From Actinophytocola xanthii (lineage in GTDB: Bacteria; Actinomycetota; Actinomycetes; Mycobacteriales; Pseudonocardiaceae), in NCBI RefSeq assembly GCF_001921205.1, contig NZ_MSIE01000029.1, forward strand, positions 62,001-126,000: a stretch of DNA of 64,000 nucleotides, read 5' to 3'. Under the pieces are notes generated by a model. That model saw nothing but the letters and a program-made list of their open reading frames with translations, was not told the DNA's origin and did not search any database. The stretch's first letter is position 1; each line of letters begins with the position of its first letter. The position numbers and the translations under genes were made by a program. Positions 18,764 through 37,841 of the stretch are shown piece by piece.

Positions 18764-19419
18764 TTGGCATCACCCTCACGCTTGGCGGCGGTCCTGAGGA
18801 ACACCACGCCGCCCTTGGGGCCGGGGATCGCGCCCTTCACCAGGATCAGGCCGTCCTCGGCGTCCACCCGGTGCACCGTGAGGTTCTGGGTGGTGACCCG
18901 GACGTGGCCGGTCCGGCCGGCCATGCGCAGGCCCTTGAACACGCGGGCCGGGGTGGCGCAGCCACCGATCGAGCCGGGCGAGCGGTGCTTGCGCTGGGTG
19001 CCGTGGGAGGCGCCGAGGCCCTTGAAGCCGTGGCGCTTCATCACACCGGCGGTGCCCTTGCCCTTGCTGGTGCCGGTGGCGTCGACCACGGCGCCGGCCT
19101 CGAACACCTCGGCGGTGATCTCCTGGCCGAGCTCGTAGGCGTCGGCGTCGGTCGTGCGCAGCTCGGCGAGGAAGCGACGCGGGGTCACGCCGGCCTTGTC
19201 GAAGTGGCCACGAGCCGGCTTGTTCACCTTGCGCGGGGCGATCGCACCGAAGGCGAGCTGCACCGCGGCGTAGCCGTCGTTGTCCTGGGTACGGATCTGG
19301 GTGACCACGTTCGGGCCGGCCTTGACGACGGTCACCGGGACGATCCGGTTGTTCTCGTCGAAGACCTGGGTCATCCCGAGCTTGGTGCCCAGGATCCCTT
19401 TCATCTGCCGGTCAGACAT
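18760..19419 (-). CDS. rplC: 50S ribosomal protein L3 (uL3)
   Basis: 219 residues with [20 protein letters not shown] near the start and the L3 core ([19 protein letters not shown], then [18 protein letters not shown]). Assembly initiator near the peptidyl transferase centre. An ATG five codons in is an alternative start; the one at 19419 has GAGG about 10 nt upstream. Confidence 0.98.
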   Translation of the reverse strand: MSDRQMKGILGTKLGMTQVFDENNRIVPVTVVKAGPNVVTQIRTQDNDGYAAVQLAFGAIAPRKVNKPARGHFDKAGVTPRRFLAELRTTDADAYELGQEITAEVFEAGAVVDATGTSKGKGTAGVMKRHGFKGLGASHGTQRKHRSPGSIGGCATPARVFKGLRMAGRTGHVRVTTQNLTVHRVDAEDGLILVKGAIPGPKGGVVFLRTAAKREGDAK

Positions 19420-19432
19420 TGGTGCTCAGGCC

Positions 19433-19738
19433 TCACTGAATGTTGACGTCGACGCTGGCCGGGAGATCGATGCGCATGAGGGCGTCGACCGTCTTCGGCG
19501 TCGGGTCGAGGATGTCGATCAGACGCTTGTGCGTGCGCATCTCGAAGTGCTCGCGCGAGTCCTTGTACTTGTGCGGAGACCGGATGACGCAGTACACGTT
19601 CTTCTCGGTGGGCAGCGGCACCGGCCCGACGACCCGAGCGCCCGTGCGGGTTACCGTCTCCACGATCTTGCGCGCGGACGCGTCGATCGCCTCGTGGTCG
19701 TAGGCCTTGAGCCGGATGCGGATCTTCTGTCCCGCCAT
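19433..19738 (-). CDS. rpsJ: 30S ribosomal protein S10 (uS10/NusE)
   Basis: 101 residues, [20 protein letters not shown]; head protein that also couples NusG and transcription to the ribosome. First gene of the S10 operon; about 250 nt separate it from tuf. Confidence 0.99.
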   Translation of the reverse strand: MAGQKIRIRLKAYDHEAIDASARKIVETVTRTGARVVGPVPLPTEKNVYCVIRSPHKYKDSREHFEMRTHKRLIDILDPTPKTVDALMRIDLPASVDVNIQ

Positions 19739-19944
19739 GGTGGCTTGCCGTCCTTGTCTTTAAGACTCGTGCCGCTCCGGTCCACGCGGTCGGGTGTGTC
19801 GCGCCCTACGCACAGACCGGCCCCTTGGACTTGAGTCCTACGGGAGTGGTCATGATGGCCCGCCGGGCGAGCCGCGGCTCGAACGCGGGTGACCGCGACG
19901 AGCAACCTGTCAAGGATGCCACACGGAGATATGGCATCCCAAAC
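19739..19944 (-). other. S10 operon upstream region
   Basis: About 205 nt between the tuf terminator and rpsJ, where the S10 operon promoter and leader should lie. A TTGACA hexamer occurs on the minus strand at 19908-19913 but lacks a convincing -10 at normal spacing. I see no obvious L4-binding leader structure by eye. Confidence 0.4.
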
Positions 19945-19979
19945 CGGGGGGCCCCAGGTACGCGACCTGGGGCCCCCCG
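19945..19979 (-). terminator. Hairpin after tuf
   Basis: A perfect 15-bp GC-rich stem (19945-19959 with 19965-19979) and 5-nt loop, about 10 nt past the tuf stop. It closes the str operon and separates it from the S10 operon. Confidence 0.9.
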
Positions 19980-19988
19980 AACGGGTGA

Positions 19989-21182
<1,194 letters not shown>

Positions 21183-21299
21183 TTCTCTCGTCCTCCTGGA
21201 CTTGTTTCTCTCCGCCGTCTTGCTTACCGACGACAGCTTTTTGGGTCAGTTGTGCGGAACCATAGAGGGCGCTACCCACGCAGCCCGCACCGGATTGAA

Positions 21300-23399
<2,100 letters not shown>

Positions 23400-23462
23400 G
23401 GGTGTCTTCCCCTGTCTTGAATCAGCGGTGGTGCGGCCGGGAGCCTGTTTGGCCGCGGGCCG

Positions 23463-23933
23463 TCACCAGCGGTAGTGGGCGAAGGCCTTGTTCGACTCCG
23501 CCATCTTGTGCGTGTCCTCGCGGCGCTTGACGCTCGCCCCGAGGCCGTTGCTCGCGTCGAGCAGCTCGTTCATCAGGCGCTCGACCATGGTCTTCTCCCG
23601 GCGCTGACGCGAGAAGTTGACCAGCCAGCGCAGCGCCAGCGTCGTGGAGCGGCCCGGCTTGACCTCGATCGGCACCTGGTAGGTGGCGCCACCGACGCGG
23701 CGGCTCTTCACCTCGATGGTCGGCTTGACGTTGTCCAGCGCACGCTTGAGCGTGACCACCGGGTCGGTGCCGGTCTTCTCGCGCGCGCCCTCGAGGGCCT
23801 CGTACACGATCTTCTCGGCGACCGAGCGCTTGCCGTCCCGGAGCACCTTGTTGACCAGCTGGGTGACCAGCGGGGAGCTGTAGACGGGGTCGGAGATCAG
23901 CGGGCGCCGGGGCGCGGGTCCCTTGCGGGGCAT
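23463..23933 (-). CDS. rpsG: 30S ribosomal protein S7 (uS7)
   Basis: 156 residues, the usual bacterial size, beginning [20 protein letters not shown]. Nucleates assembly of the head. It follows rpsL by 1 nt. Confidence 0.99.
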   Translation of the reverse strand: MPRKGPAPRRPLISDPVYSSPLVTQLVNKVLRDGKRSVAEKIVYEALEGAREKTGTDPVVTLKRALDNVKPTIEVKSRRVGGATYQVPIEVKPGRSTTLALRWLVNFSRQRREKTMVERLMNELLDASNGLGASVKRREDTHKMAESNKAFAHYRW

Positions 23934-23934
23934 C

Positions 23935-24309
23935 TCAGCTCTTCTCCTTCTTCGCGCCGTAGCGGCTGCGAGCCTGCTTGCGGTTCTTCACGCCCTGCGT
24001 GTCCAGCGAGCCGCGGATGATCTTGTAGCGCACGCCGGGAAGATCCTTCACCCGGCCGCCGCGCACCAGGACCATCGAGTGCTCCTGCAGGTTGTGGCCC
24101 TCACCCGGGATGTAGGCCGTGACCTCGATGCCGCTGGTCAGCTTGACGCGCGCGACCTTGCGCAGCGCGGAGTTCGGCTTCTTGGGGGTGGTGGTGTACA
24201 CGCGGGTGCACACGCCACGCCGCTGCGGGCTTCCCTTGAGGGCCGCAGTCTTCTGCTTGGCGACCTTGTCCTGGCGGCCCTTACGGACCAGCTGCTGGAT
24301 CGTGGGCAT
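23935..24309 (-). CDS. rpsL: 30S ribosomal protein S12 (uS12)
   Basis: 124 residues from [13 protein letters not shown]. Decoding-centre protein. The streptomycin-resistance hot spots look wild type: Lys in [12 protein letters not shown] and Lys in [13 protein letters not shown]. The frame stays open upstream, but the ATG at 24309 is the family start. First gene of the str operon, with a promoter about 230 nt upstream. Confidence 0.99.
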   Translation of the reverse strand: MPTIQQLVRKGRQDKVAKQKTAALKGSPQRRGVCTRVYTTTPKKPNSALRKVARVKLTSGIEVTAYIPGEGHNLQEHSMVLVRGGRVKDLPGVRYKIIRGSLDTQGVKNRKQARSRYGAKKEKS

Positions 24310-24548
24310 GGACCGGCTTTCTCTACTGGTGTAGCTACTGCTTGTGGTCGGTGCTGCTTTCGCGTCCCGCCGCACCTCGCCGTATCACGAGGTCGGGCGT
24401 GTCGCCCTTCCTCATAACGCTCGGGCAGGATCAAATCATCCCTACGAGGCTCGGAAGGAACTCCGCGGTTACTGCCGGGTGTCCACTCGGGTGGACCTCC
24501 GCGCACAGGCACGCGGATCGACCCGACCTGGGCCGGGCGCGAGTACCA
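24310..24548 (-). other. 5' leader of the str operon
   Basis: About 230 nt between the predicted start of transcription and rpsL. No coding region or recognised riboswitch. The remaining gap from 24578 to the DinB-like stop at 24762 shows no gene either. Confidence 0.5.
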
Positions 24549-24577
24549 AAGATACCCGGCGCTCCAACGAGGGTCAA
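24549..24577 (-). promoter_or_regulatory. Predicted sigma70-type promoter of the str operon
   Basis: On the minus strand, TTGACC (24572-24577) and TATCTT (24549-24554) are separated by exactly 17 nt, a close match to the housekeeping consensus. Transcription would start near 24542. The element TACCCGGCGCTC occurs twice nearby (24553-24564 and 24586-24597). Confidence 0.7.
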
Positions 24578-24761
24578 AACCGGGGTACCCGGCGCTCGAG
24601 CCGGCATCGACGCCTGCAAACTACGGGCCTGCTATATCCACCCCCGTGCCGCGAACGGCGGGCTCTTCCGCCCCGTCACCGGCGCCCCGCGACCCGGCCG
24701 GTGGCCGCCTGACGCCGGTTCGTACGGTACCCGCGCCCCGGCGACGTCGCACGGCGGCGCG

Positions 24762-25277
24762 CTACCCGGTCGCGCCCACGTCGTGCAGGTGGTGGACGGG
24801 GTCGTGCAGCAGGTAGCGGGCGAAGGTGTCGATGGTGAAGCGGGCGCCGTCGCTGCGTGAGCCGGGGCGGGTCCAGTCGTCGACCCGTTCGAAGGCCGCG
24901 GCGAGCGTCTCGGCCGACTCGACGAGCTCGGCGGCGACCGTCGCCGGGTCCTGCTCGCCGTAGCGGTCCCGCACGGCCGTCTCGTCCTGGTCCCAGTTCG
25001 GGTAGTGCGGGTCGTCCTCGGTGCGCATGAGGTGCAGGCGTTCGGCGAACACCCGGAAGACGTCCCGGACGTGGCAGCCGTACTCCAGCGGCGACCACCG
25101 GTCGGGCTCGGGTCGGCGGCGGGCCTCGGGGGCGGCGAGCACGGCCGGCCAGGCAGCGGCGTTGCGCCGGAGCAGGGCCGGGACCTCCGGTCCGCTGACC
25201 GTGTTGCCGTCGTACCCGCACTCCGGGCACGGCCGCTCGATGACCCAGGTCCAGTCCTTGGTGTCCGGCTTCAGCAC
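24762..25277 (-). CDS. DinB-like four-helix protein
   Basis: About 171 residues, beginning VLKPDTKDWTWVIERPCPEC, a start typical of an actinobacterial DinB/mycothiol-transferase-like family. His residues that could bind metal occur in LEYGCHVRDVF and in HDPVHHLHDV near the C terminus. The N-terminal CPECGYDG is a conserved mark of this subgroup. Family members bind a divalent metal and some are thiol transferases; the substrate here is unknown. I prefer the GTG at 25277, preceded by GGGGGA; the frame is open to a GTG at 25310. Divergent from the LuxR-type gene. Confidence 0.8.
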   Translation of the reverse strand: MLKPDTKDWTWVIERPCPECGYDGNTVSGPEVPALLRRNAAAWPAVLAAPEARRRPEPDRWSPLEYGCHVRDVFRVFAERLHLMRTEDDPHYPNWDQDETAVRDRYGEQDPATVAAELVESAETLAAAFERVDDWTRPGSRSDGARFTIDTFARYLLHDPVHHLHDVGATG

Positions 25278-25441
25278 CTCGCAAGCATCCCCCGCGGCTC
25301 CGGCGGACACCAGCCAGCGTTGCTAACGCCGGGTTAAGCGTTGCTTGCCCCATCGGGATAATGGGCGCACCGGGGCCTTGCAGGCCGTAACTTGCCGACT
25401 GGGGAGGCAACACGGAGCGCCGCAACAACTTCCCGCCGCGG

Positions 25442-26395
25442 GTGGTGCAGATCCTGCGCGACGGCGATCGGCGGATCCGGTCGCTCCCACCGGGTGACCA
25501 CCACCTGCGGTACGACTACCTCCGCGCGACCATGGCGAAGATCGCGCAGGTCGACGCGTTCTATGTCGGCTTCTACCGCGACGACGAGAACATCGCCTAT
25601 CCGTACGCCTTCGACCTCGAGGAGTACGACACCCCGAGCGTCGCGACCTACGGCCCCAACGGCCTGGGTGCCTGGCTGCTCAAGCACAAGAAGACCTACA
25701 CCTACTCGATGGACCAGGGGCGGCTGCTCAACGCCGGGCACCGGTTCGGGGACACGACGCGGTCCTGCCGCGACGTGGTGACCGTTCCGCTCATCGAGGA
25801 GAGCACCGGCGTGGCGGCCGTACTCGGCATGGCCTCGATGCAGTCCTACACCCCGGACGTCTACGACGAGCACGCCGTGCTGGCCTTCGAGTGGTTGTGC
25901 CGCACGATCGTCGCGCTGATCCGCCGGGAGCACGAGGACGCCCAGAACCAGCGCAACCTCGACTTCCTGCCGGCGGAGGGCGAGGGCGTCGGCCCCACGT
26001 TCGCCGACGTGGTCGTCGACTTCACCGACCGGCTGGGGGCCGTGCGCTCGGCGCTCGCCAGGGTGCGGGAGACCGCGCTGGCCGGCGGCGACGTCATCGG
26101 CGGCATCGAGGAGGTGGACCAGCTGTGCATGCGCGTGCAGCAGGAGACCTTCGCGGTGCTCACCCGCCCCTCGGTCGACGCGATGGAGCCCCTGGCCCTG
26201 CTCACCACGCGCGAGCGGGAGATCGCGGACCTGATCGGGGCGCGGATGAGCAACCAGCAGATCGCGGAGACGCTCACGATCTCCCTGCCCACGGTGAAGT
26301 CCCACGTGTACAACATCATGCGGAAGTTCGAGGTCAGACAGCGTTCGGAGATCGCAGCCAAGCTACGGCCGTTCGGCTACTCAGACTTGGTATGA
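25442..26395 (+). CDS. GAF-like sensor with LuxR-type helix-turn-helix
   Basis: 317 residues. Residues about 15-165 resemble a GAF sensory domain (DAFYVGFYRDDENIAYPYAF, then DVVTVPLIEESTGVAAVLGM). The C terminus is a LuxR/NarL helix-turn-helix (TTREREIADLIGARMSNQQI, then LTISLPTVKSHVYNIMRKFE). There is no receiver domain, so it is not a classical response regulator; ligand and targets are unknown. The GTG at 25442 lacks a good ribosome binding site. A strong one, GGGGAGG, lies at 25401-25407 and the frame is open from 25391, so the true N terminus may be longer. Confidence 0.85.
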   Translation: MVQILRDGDRRIRSLPPGDHHLRYDYLRATMAKIAQVDAFYVGFYRDDENIAYPYAFDLEEYDTPSVATYGPNGLGAWLLKHKKTYTYSMDQGRLLNAGHRFGDTTRSCRDVVTVPLIEESTGVAAVLGMASMQSYTPDVYDEHAVLAFEWLCRTIVALIRREHEDAQNQRNLDFLPAEGEGVGPTFADVVVDFTDRLGAVRSALARVRETALAGGDVIGGIEEVDQLCMRVQQETFAVLTRPSVDAMEPLALLTTREREIADLIGARMSNQQIAETLTISLPTVKSHVYNIMRKFEVRQRSEIAAKLRPFGYSDLV

Positions 26396-26507
26396 GCCGG
26401 GGGGCGGACAACTCCAGTCCCCCGGCCCATGGCCCGCGCACCCCCGTGACCGAATACTGCGTACCGTCCGGTTTCCTGCCCCCTGTCGTGACGGGCGGTG
26501 AGCGTGC

Positions 26508-26795
26508 GTGTCGCTGTTCGGCCACCACCAGAAATGGCACGAGAGTGCCGTTCGCGACGCCGAGGCCGGCGGCAAGGTCTGCCTGGTCCGCCTCCCCAGC
26601 CTGACCGAGCAGGAGGTGGCCGCGGCGATCGCGGCCTATGAGGAGTGCGGCTGGAAGGTCGACCGGCTCGCCGCGACCGAGGTCCTGCTGCCCACCGAGG
26701 AGACCCCGGCCGACGAGCACCCCGAGGAGCCCCGCACGGCGGTGACCTACCACCTGCTGTTCCGCCGGTCCGAGGACGAACCACCGGGCACCTGA
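26508..26795 (+). CDS. Small conserved-looking protein of unknown function
   Basis: 95 residues (MSLFGHHQKWHESAVRDAEA). The middle reads as an alpha/beta unit (VCLVRLPSLTEQEVAAAIAA, then GWKVDRLAATEVLLP) and the C terminus has TAVTYHLLFRRSED. No membrane segment, signal or known motif. Third-position GC is consistent with coding. It lies between the LuxR-type gene and the 3' end of rpoC, with a strong hairpin after it. Confidence 0.65.
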   Translation: MSLFGHHQKWHESAVRDAEAGGKVCLVRLPSLTEQEVAAAIAAYEECGWKVDRLAATEVLLPTEETPADEHPEEPRTAVTYHLLFRRSEDEPPGT

Positions 26796-26817
26796 GTTCC
26801 CTCCGGGAAGGGAAAAG

Positions 26818-26857
26818 ACGACGGGCCCCGGGAGCTGGTGCTCCCGGGGCCCGTCGT
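26818..26857. terminator. Bidirectional hairpin between the small gene and rpoC
   Basis: A perfect 18-bp stem (26818-26835 with 26840-26857) and a 4-nt loop, flanked by AAAAG on the left and TTG on the right, between convergent genes. Confidence 0.9.
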
Positions 26858-26874
26858 TGCCTGCGCGCCCTCGA

Positions 26875-30774
<3,900 letters not shown>

Positions 30775-30839
30775 GTGGGGTCTTCCCCTTTTTGTTTGTT
30801 GAAGCCTTGGTACTAGGGAGTCGAGTTCACAGTCGGCGG

Positions 30840-34331
<3,492 letters not shown>

Positions 34332-34453
34332 GATGCGTCCTTCCAGGACTATGTGCGGTCGAGCAGCCTGGTTAGCAACTGTAACTAAGCTGGTCAGGGG
34401 TGCGGTCGTGCCCAACAGTCTAGGGCATGCGAAAGTGGGCAGCGCAAAGGGGC

Positions 34454-34482
34454 AGTCTAGCCGTGAAGTCGGCGACTGTCTA
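34454..34482 (-). promoter_or_regulatory. Predicted rpoB promoter
   Basis: On the minus strand TAGACA (34477-34482) and TAGACT (34454-34459) are 17 nt apart, giving a start near 34447 and a leader of about 115 nt before the rpoB TTG. A second TAGACT at 34417-34422 with TTGCGC at a 19-nt spacing could be a weaker second promoter. Prediction by eye. Confidence 0.5.
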
Positions 34483-34607
34483 GGCCCGCACTCAACCGTC
34501 CTCCCCGCCGAAGGCGCGCTCGGTGAATAGCGTGACCCGGGGGCGACTTTGAGTCAAGATGGCGCGCCAGGAAGCCACCCTGATTCCACCGCGACGTCAG
34601 CCACGTT

Positions 34608-35909
34608 TCAGCACTTGGGAGCCGGTTGGCCGGTGAGCAGCTGCTGGTCGAACATGTTGAACTCGGTGATCTTCCAGCGGTTGTCCTCGCGGTGGGCCAG
34701 GACACCGAACTGTGCCTCCCCCGCGACCGACTTGTTGGTGTCGACGCGGGTGGAGCTCTGGTCGATGAAGACGAGGGCCTCGGCGCGGTCCCCGTCCAGC
34801 CGGACCAGCGCGATGCTGCGGACCGCGGTGGCCATGATGATCTTCTGCTTGGGGGCCAACTCCTGGACCTGGCCGAAGAGCTGGTCGTACTCGCAGCGGG
34901 CCTTGCCGGTGAGCACCGCGTCCACGGCTCGCTCGGTGCTGGCGAGGTCGGTGTAGTTGTAGCTGAAGGTGTCCTCGACGGCCGACGTGAGCTGCCCGAT
35001 GACCTCGCTGGTGGTGGCCGGGTCGGTCAGCGCGGTGTTGGCGTCCCCGCTGGCCAGCGCGTTCGCCTCGCCCCGGAACCAGACGGCCAGACCGACCAGG
35101 ACCACGGCCACGAGAGCGAGCACACCGGCGACCGCGAGCCGGTTGGCGCGGCGGCGGGGGGTGGTGGAGGTGGGGAGGGGGGCGAGCGCGGCCTCGGCCT
35201 CGGCGGCCGAGAGGTCCTCGGGTCGGGCCGTGCCGGCCGTGCGGCGCTTGCCGGCGGGGCGGGAGGGTTTGGGAGCGGTTTGGGTTTCGGCGGTGCCTGG
35301 CTCGGTGTCGGTGGTGGGCTTGTCGGTGGTGACCTTGTCGGTGGTGGGCTCGGTGCCGGCCCTGGTGGCGGCGTCGGCGGGCTCGGTGGTGGGCTCGGGA
35401 CCGGTGCCTAAGTCCACGTCGGCGGTCTGCTCGGTCCAGCCCTGGGACGGTGCGCCCGCCGCGACGGTGTCATCGGCGGTGTCTCCGGCGGTGTCGTCGG
35501 CCTCGCCGGGGCGGGGCTCGGGCATCTCCTGGTCACCCGCCGACCGTCGCGGCGGCGGCAGGGTGGGCACCGGCCGGGGACGCCGGTCGCGTGGTGCCGG
35601 CAGGCTCACTCCGCTCGAAGGCTTCTCCCGGCCCTCGGCCCGCGTGGACTCATCGGCCAACGCGTCCCCAGGAGCAGCGTCCCCAGGAGCAGCGTCCCCA
35701 GGAGCAGCGTCCCCAGGAGCAGCGTCCCCAGGAGCAGCGTGGCCGTCCGCGGCGTCGGCACCAGCCGAGGTGGTCTCCTCCGGCGGTTGGGGAGAGGGGT
35801 TGTCCGCCGGGTTGGGGTGGGGGGCGTCGGGGCGGTTGCGGAGGCCGGCGACCCTGGGGCGGCGGGGCTGCGCGGACGCGGGGGTCGGGCGGCGGCGTGA
35901 CGGTGGCAC
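34608..35909 (-). CDS. Mce-associated membrane protein with long low-complexity N terminus
   Basis: 433 residues from a GTG at 35909, with AAAGGA upstream. Residues 1 to about 255 are Pro, Ala, Thr, Asp and Glu rich and presumably disordered, with five copies of PGDAA. One membrane helix follows (VAGVLALVAVVLVGLAVWF, about 263-282), then an extracytoplasmic NTF2-like domain ending KITEFNMFDQQLLTGQPAPK. Such proteins follow mce genes in Actinobacteria and are thought to stabilise or assist the Mce transporter. It is the last gene of the mkl-mce run. Confidence 0.88.
   Translation of the reverse strand: MPPSRRRPTPASAQPRRPRVAGLRNRPDAPHPNPADNPSPQPPEETTSAGADAADGHAAPGDAAPGDAAPGDAAPGDAAPGDALADESTRAEGREKPSSGVSLPAPRDRRPRPVPTLPPPRRSAGDQEMPEPRPGEADDTAGDTADDTVAAGAPSQGWTEQTADVDLGTGPEPTTEPADAATRAGTEPTTDKVTTDKPTTDTEPGTAETQTAPKPSRPAGKRRTAGTARPEDLSAAEAEAALAPLPTSTTPRRRANRLAVAGVLALVAVVLVGLAVWFRGEANALASGDANTALTDPATTSEVIGQLTSAVEDTFSYNYTDLASTERAVDAVLTGKARCEYDQLFGQVQELAPKQKIIMATAVRSIALVRLDGDRAEALVFIDQSSTRVDTNKSVAGEAQFGVLAHREDNRWKITEFNMFDQQLLTGQPAPKC
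35662..35736. repeat. Five perfect 15-bp tandem repeats inside the Mce-associated gene
   Basis: Five identical tandem copies of GCGTCCCCAGGAGCA (plus strand) span 35662-35736, in frame, encoding the (PGDAA) run on the minus strand. Their identity, including third codon positions, points to recent expansion. Confidence 0.95.
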
Positions 35910-35954
35910 TGCTCGACGTCCTTTCGGCGGTGGGGACCTTCGAGGTGAGGACTG

Positions 35955-36548
35955 CTACTGGCCGGGCTGCGCGTAGGGGACCTTCCCGATGCCGTCCAGT
36001 TTCCAGCCGGCTTCCTCGGTGCGGACGAGGCTGGCCTCGATGCGCTGGTACTTGTCCACCGGCTCCCCGCCGCCGGTCGACACGGTGATCTTCACGGCCG
36101 CGATCACGACGGCCTTGCCCGACCGCTCGTCCAGCTCGCGCACGGCCGACGAGCGCACCTGGGCCGACGTCACCGACTTCGCATCGCGCAGCTGCTGCTT
36201 GTTCTCCTCGGAGAGCTTGCTGATCTCGGCGTGCAGGGCACCGGTCGTCGCGTCTGACCAGTCGGCCAGGCCCTGGTCCAGCTTCCGGTAGTCCAGCGTG
36301 TTCATTGTCTGGATCGCGGCCCTGGCGACGCGGTCGACCTCGTCACGGGTCCTGGAGTACTCCAGGCCGTCGTCGTTCGCCGCGTTGAACCAGGACACGC
36401 CGAACCAGACGGCGACCGACGCCGCGGCGACCAGCAGCGCCACCGCGGCACCCAGAGCGATCGTCGGCAGCCTCGGCGGGGGCTCGGGCGGCGCCTCGGC
36501 GGTGCCGGTGTCGTCGACCTCGGTCTCGGTGTCGGCCGCGGAAGTCAT
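35955..36548 (-). CDS. Mce-associated membrane protein
   Basis: 197 residues: a short acidic, Pro-rich cytosolic start, one membrane helix (IALGAAVALLVAAASVAVWF, about 30-50) and an extracytoplasmic NTF2-like domain (NTLDYRKLDQGLADWSDATT, later GWKLDGIGKVPYAQPGQ). Same architecture as the next gene, typical of the pairs that follow mceF in actinobacterial mce operons. Function is inferred from family and position. Confidence 0.88.
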   Translation of the reverse strand: MTSAADTETEVDDTGTAEAPPEPPPRLPTIALGAAVALLVAAASVAVWFGVSWFNAANDDGLEYSRTRDEVDRVARAAIQTMNTLDYRKLDQGLADWSDATTGALHAEISKLSEENKQQLRDAKSVTSAQVRSSAVRELDERSGKAVVIAAVKITVSTGGGEPVDKYQRIEASLVRTEEAGWKLDGIGKVPYAQPGQ

Positions 36549-36569
36549 AACTCTCCAGGGTAGGCGGGG

Positions 36570-37841
36570 TCAGCCGGGCAGTCCCAGCAGGGCGGCGAGG
36601 CTCGGCTGGCGGTCGGTGCCGGGGAGCCCGAGGGTGCCGGGCAGGACCTCCGGCATCGGGCCGGTCTGGGCGGTCTGGTCCGGCGGCGCGGGCCTGGTCC
36701 CCGGGCGCTGCGGGCTCGGGGGCTGGCCGCCGAAGGGGGCGTTGGCCGAGCCGCGCACGTTGATCGGGCTGCCGGGCGGCTCGGCGCAGTAGGTGTTGGG
36801 CGGGACCGGGCTGCCGGTGCTGGTCTCGTCGGTGCCGTCGTGGCGGTCGGTCCGCTCGTAGCCGCGGGTGCACGGCGGCGGGTTGAACAGGTTGAGCACG
36901 AGCCCGAGGTGCACCTGCCCCGGGTCGTCGCCGAGCAGGCCCTGCCCCGCCGCGCTGAACAGCGGGTAGGACACGAGCATGTACTCCAGCCCGTCGGCCC
37001 GCCTGGCCAGGATGTCCGAGGTGGTCAGCAGGTTCGCGAACAGCACGGACAACCCCGGACCGGACTCGCGGAGCAGGTTGGTCACCGCGGTCGCCGCCCG
37101 CGGTGTCGCCGCCACCAGCCGACGCAGGTCCGGGTCGGAGTTCTTCAGCTGCTCCGACAGCGTCGCGAGGTCGCGGGCGAAGGAGGTGATGTTGTCCGCC
37201 TGGGCGTTCTGGGTGTCCAGCACCGTGCCGCCGTCGTTGATCAGCGCCACCGTCTGCGGCAGGTGCTCGGTGGCCATCCTGGTGAACTCGGCCGTACTGT
37301 CCAGCAGGACCTGCAGGTCGTCACCGGTGCCGGCGAACGCGAGGTCCAGCTCGTCCACCACCGTGCGCAGCGAGTCGGTCGGCACCGAGCTCGCCAGGCT
37401 GTCCAGGTCGCGGATCACCGCGTCGGTGGAGACCGGGGTGCTCGTCCGGTCCGCGGCGATCACCGAGGAGCCGGACAGGAACGGCTCGCCGTCGCGGCGG
37501 GGACGCAGGTCGACGTACTGCTCGCCGACCGCCGACCGGTTGGCGACGACCGCGTCGAGGTCCGCCGGGATCGGCGGCGCGTCCGGGTCGATCTCGAGGT
37601 CGACCCGCAGCCCGTCCTCGGTCAGCCGGATCTCCCCGACCCGACCCACGTTGAACCCGCGGTAGGTGACCTCGGCATTGGTGAAGATGCCACCGGACTC
37701 CTCGAGGTCCATCCGCGCGGTGTAGCCGTCGACCCCGAAGACCCGACCGAGGTCGGCGAACCGGAACAGCGCGTAGACCACGGCCACCACCGCGATCACG
37801 AAGAACGCGACGAGCTGCAGGCGCACCCGCTTGGTCAGCAT
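36570..37841 (-). CDS. mceF: MCE family protein MceF
   Basis: 423 residues. N-terminal membrane anchor (LQLVAFFVIAVVAVVYALF), then the MCE domain (YTARMDLEESGGIFTNAEVT, YRGFNVGRVGEIRL) and a long helical stretch thought to form the hydrophobic lipid tunnel with MceA-E. The C-terminal 100 residues are Pro/Gly rich and hold Cys pairs. Its ATG overlaps the mceE stop (TGATG). Sixth mce gene of the operon, so named by order. Confidence 0.92.
   Translation of the reverse strand: MLTKRVRLQLVAFFVIAVVAVVYALFRFADLGRVFGVDGYTARMDLEESGGIFTNAEVTYRGFNVGRVGEIRLTEDGLRVDLEIDPDAPPIPADLDAVVANRSAVGEQYVDLRPRRDGEPFLSGSSVIAADRTSTPVSTDAVIRDLDSLASSVPTDSLRTVVDELDLAFAGTGDDLQVLLDSTAEFTRMATEHLPQTVALINDGGTVLDTQNAQADNITSFARDLATLSEQLKNSDPDLRRLVAATPRAATAVTNLLRESGPGLSVLFANLLTTSDILARRADGLEYMLVSYPLFSAAGQGLLGDDPGQVHLGLVLNLFNPPPCTRGYERTDRHDGTDETSTGSPVPPNTYCAEPPGSPINVRGSANAPFGGQPPSPQRPGTRPAPPDQTAQTGPMPEVLPGTLGLPGTDRQPSLAALLGLPG

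Noticed and set aside
19900-19920. TTGACA upstream of rpsJ as an S10 operon promoter
   Set aside because: No acceptable -10 sequence lies 16-19 nt downstream on the same strand, so the hexamer is not called as a promoter.
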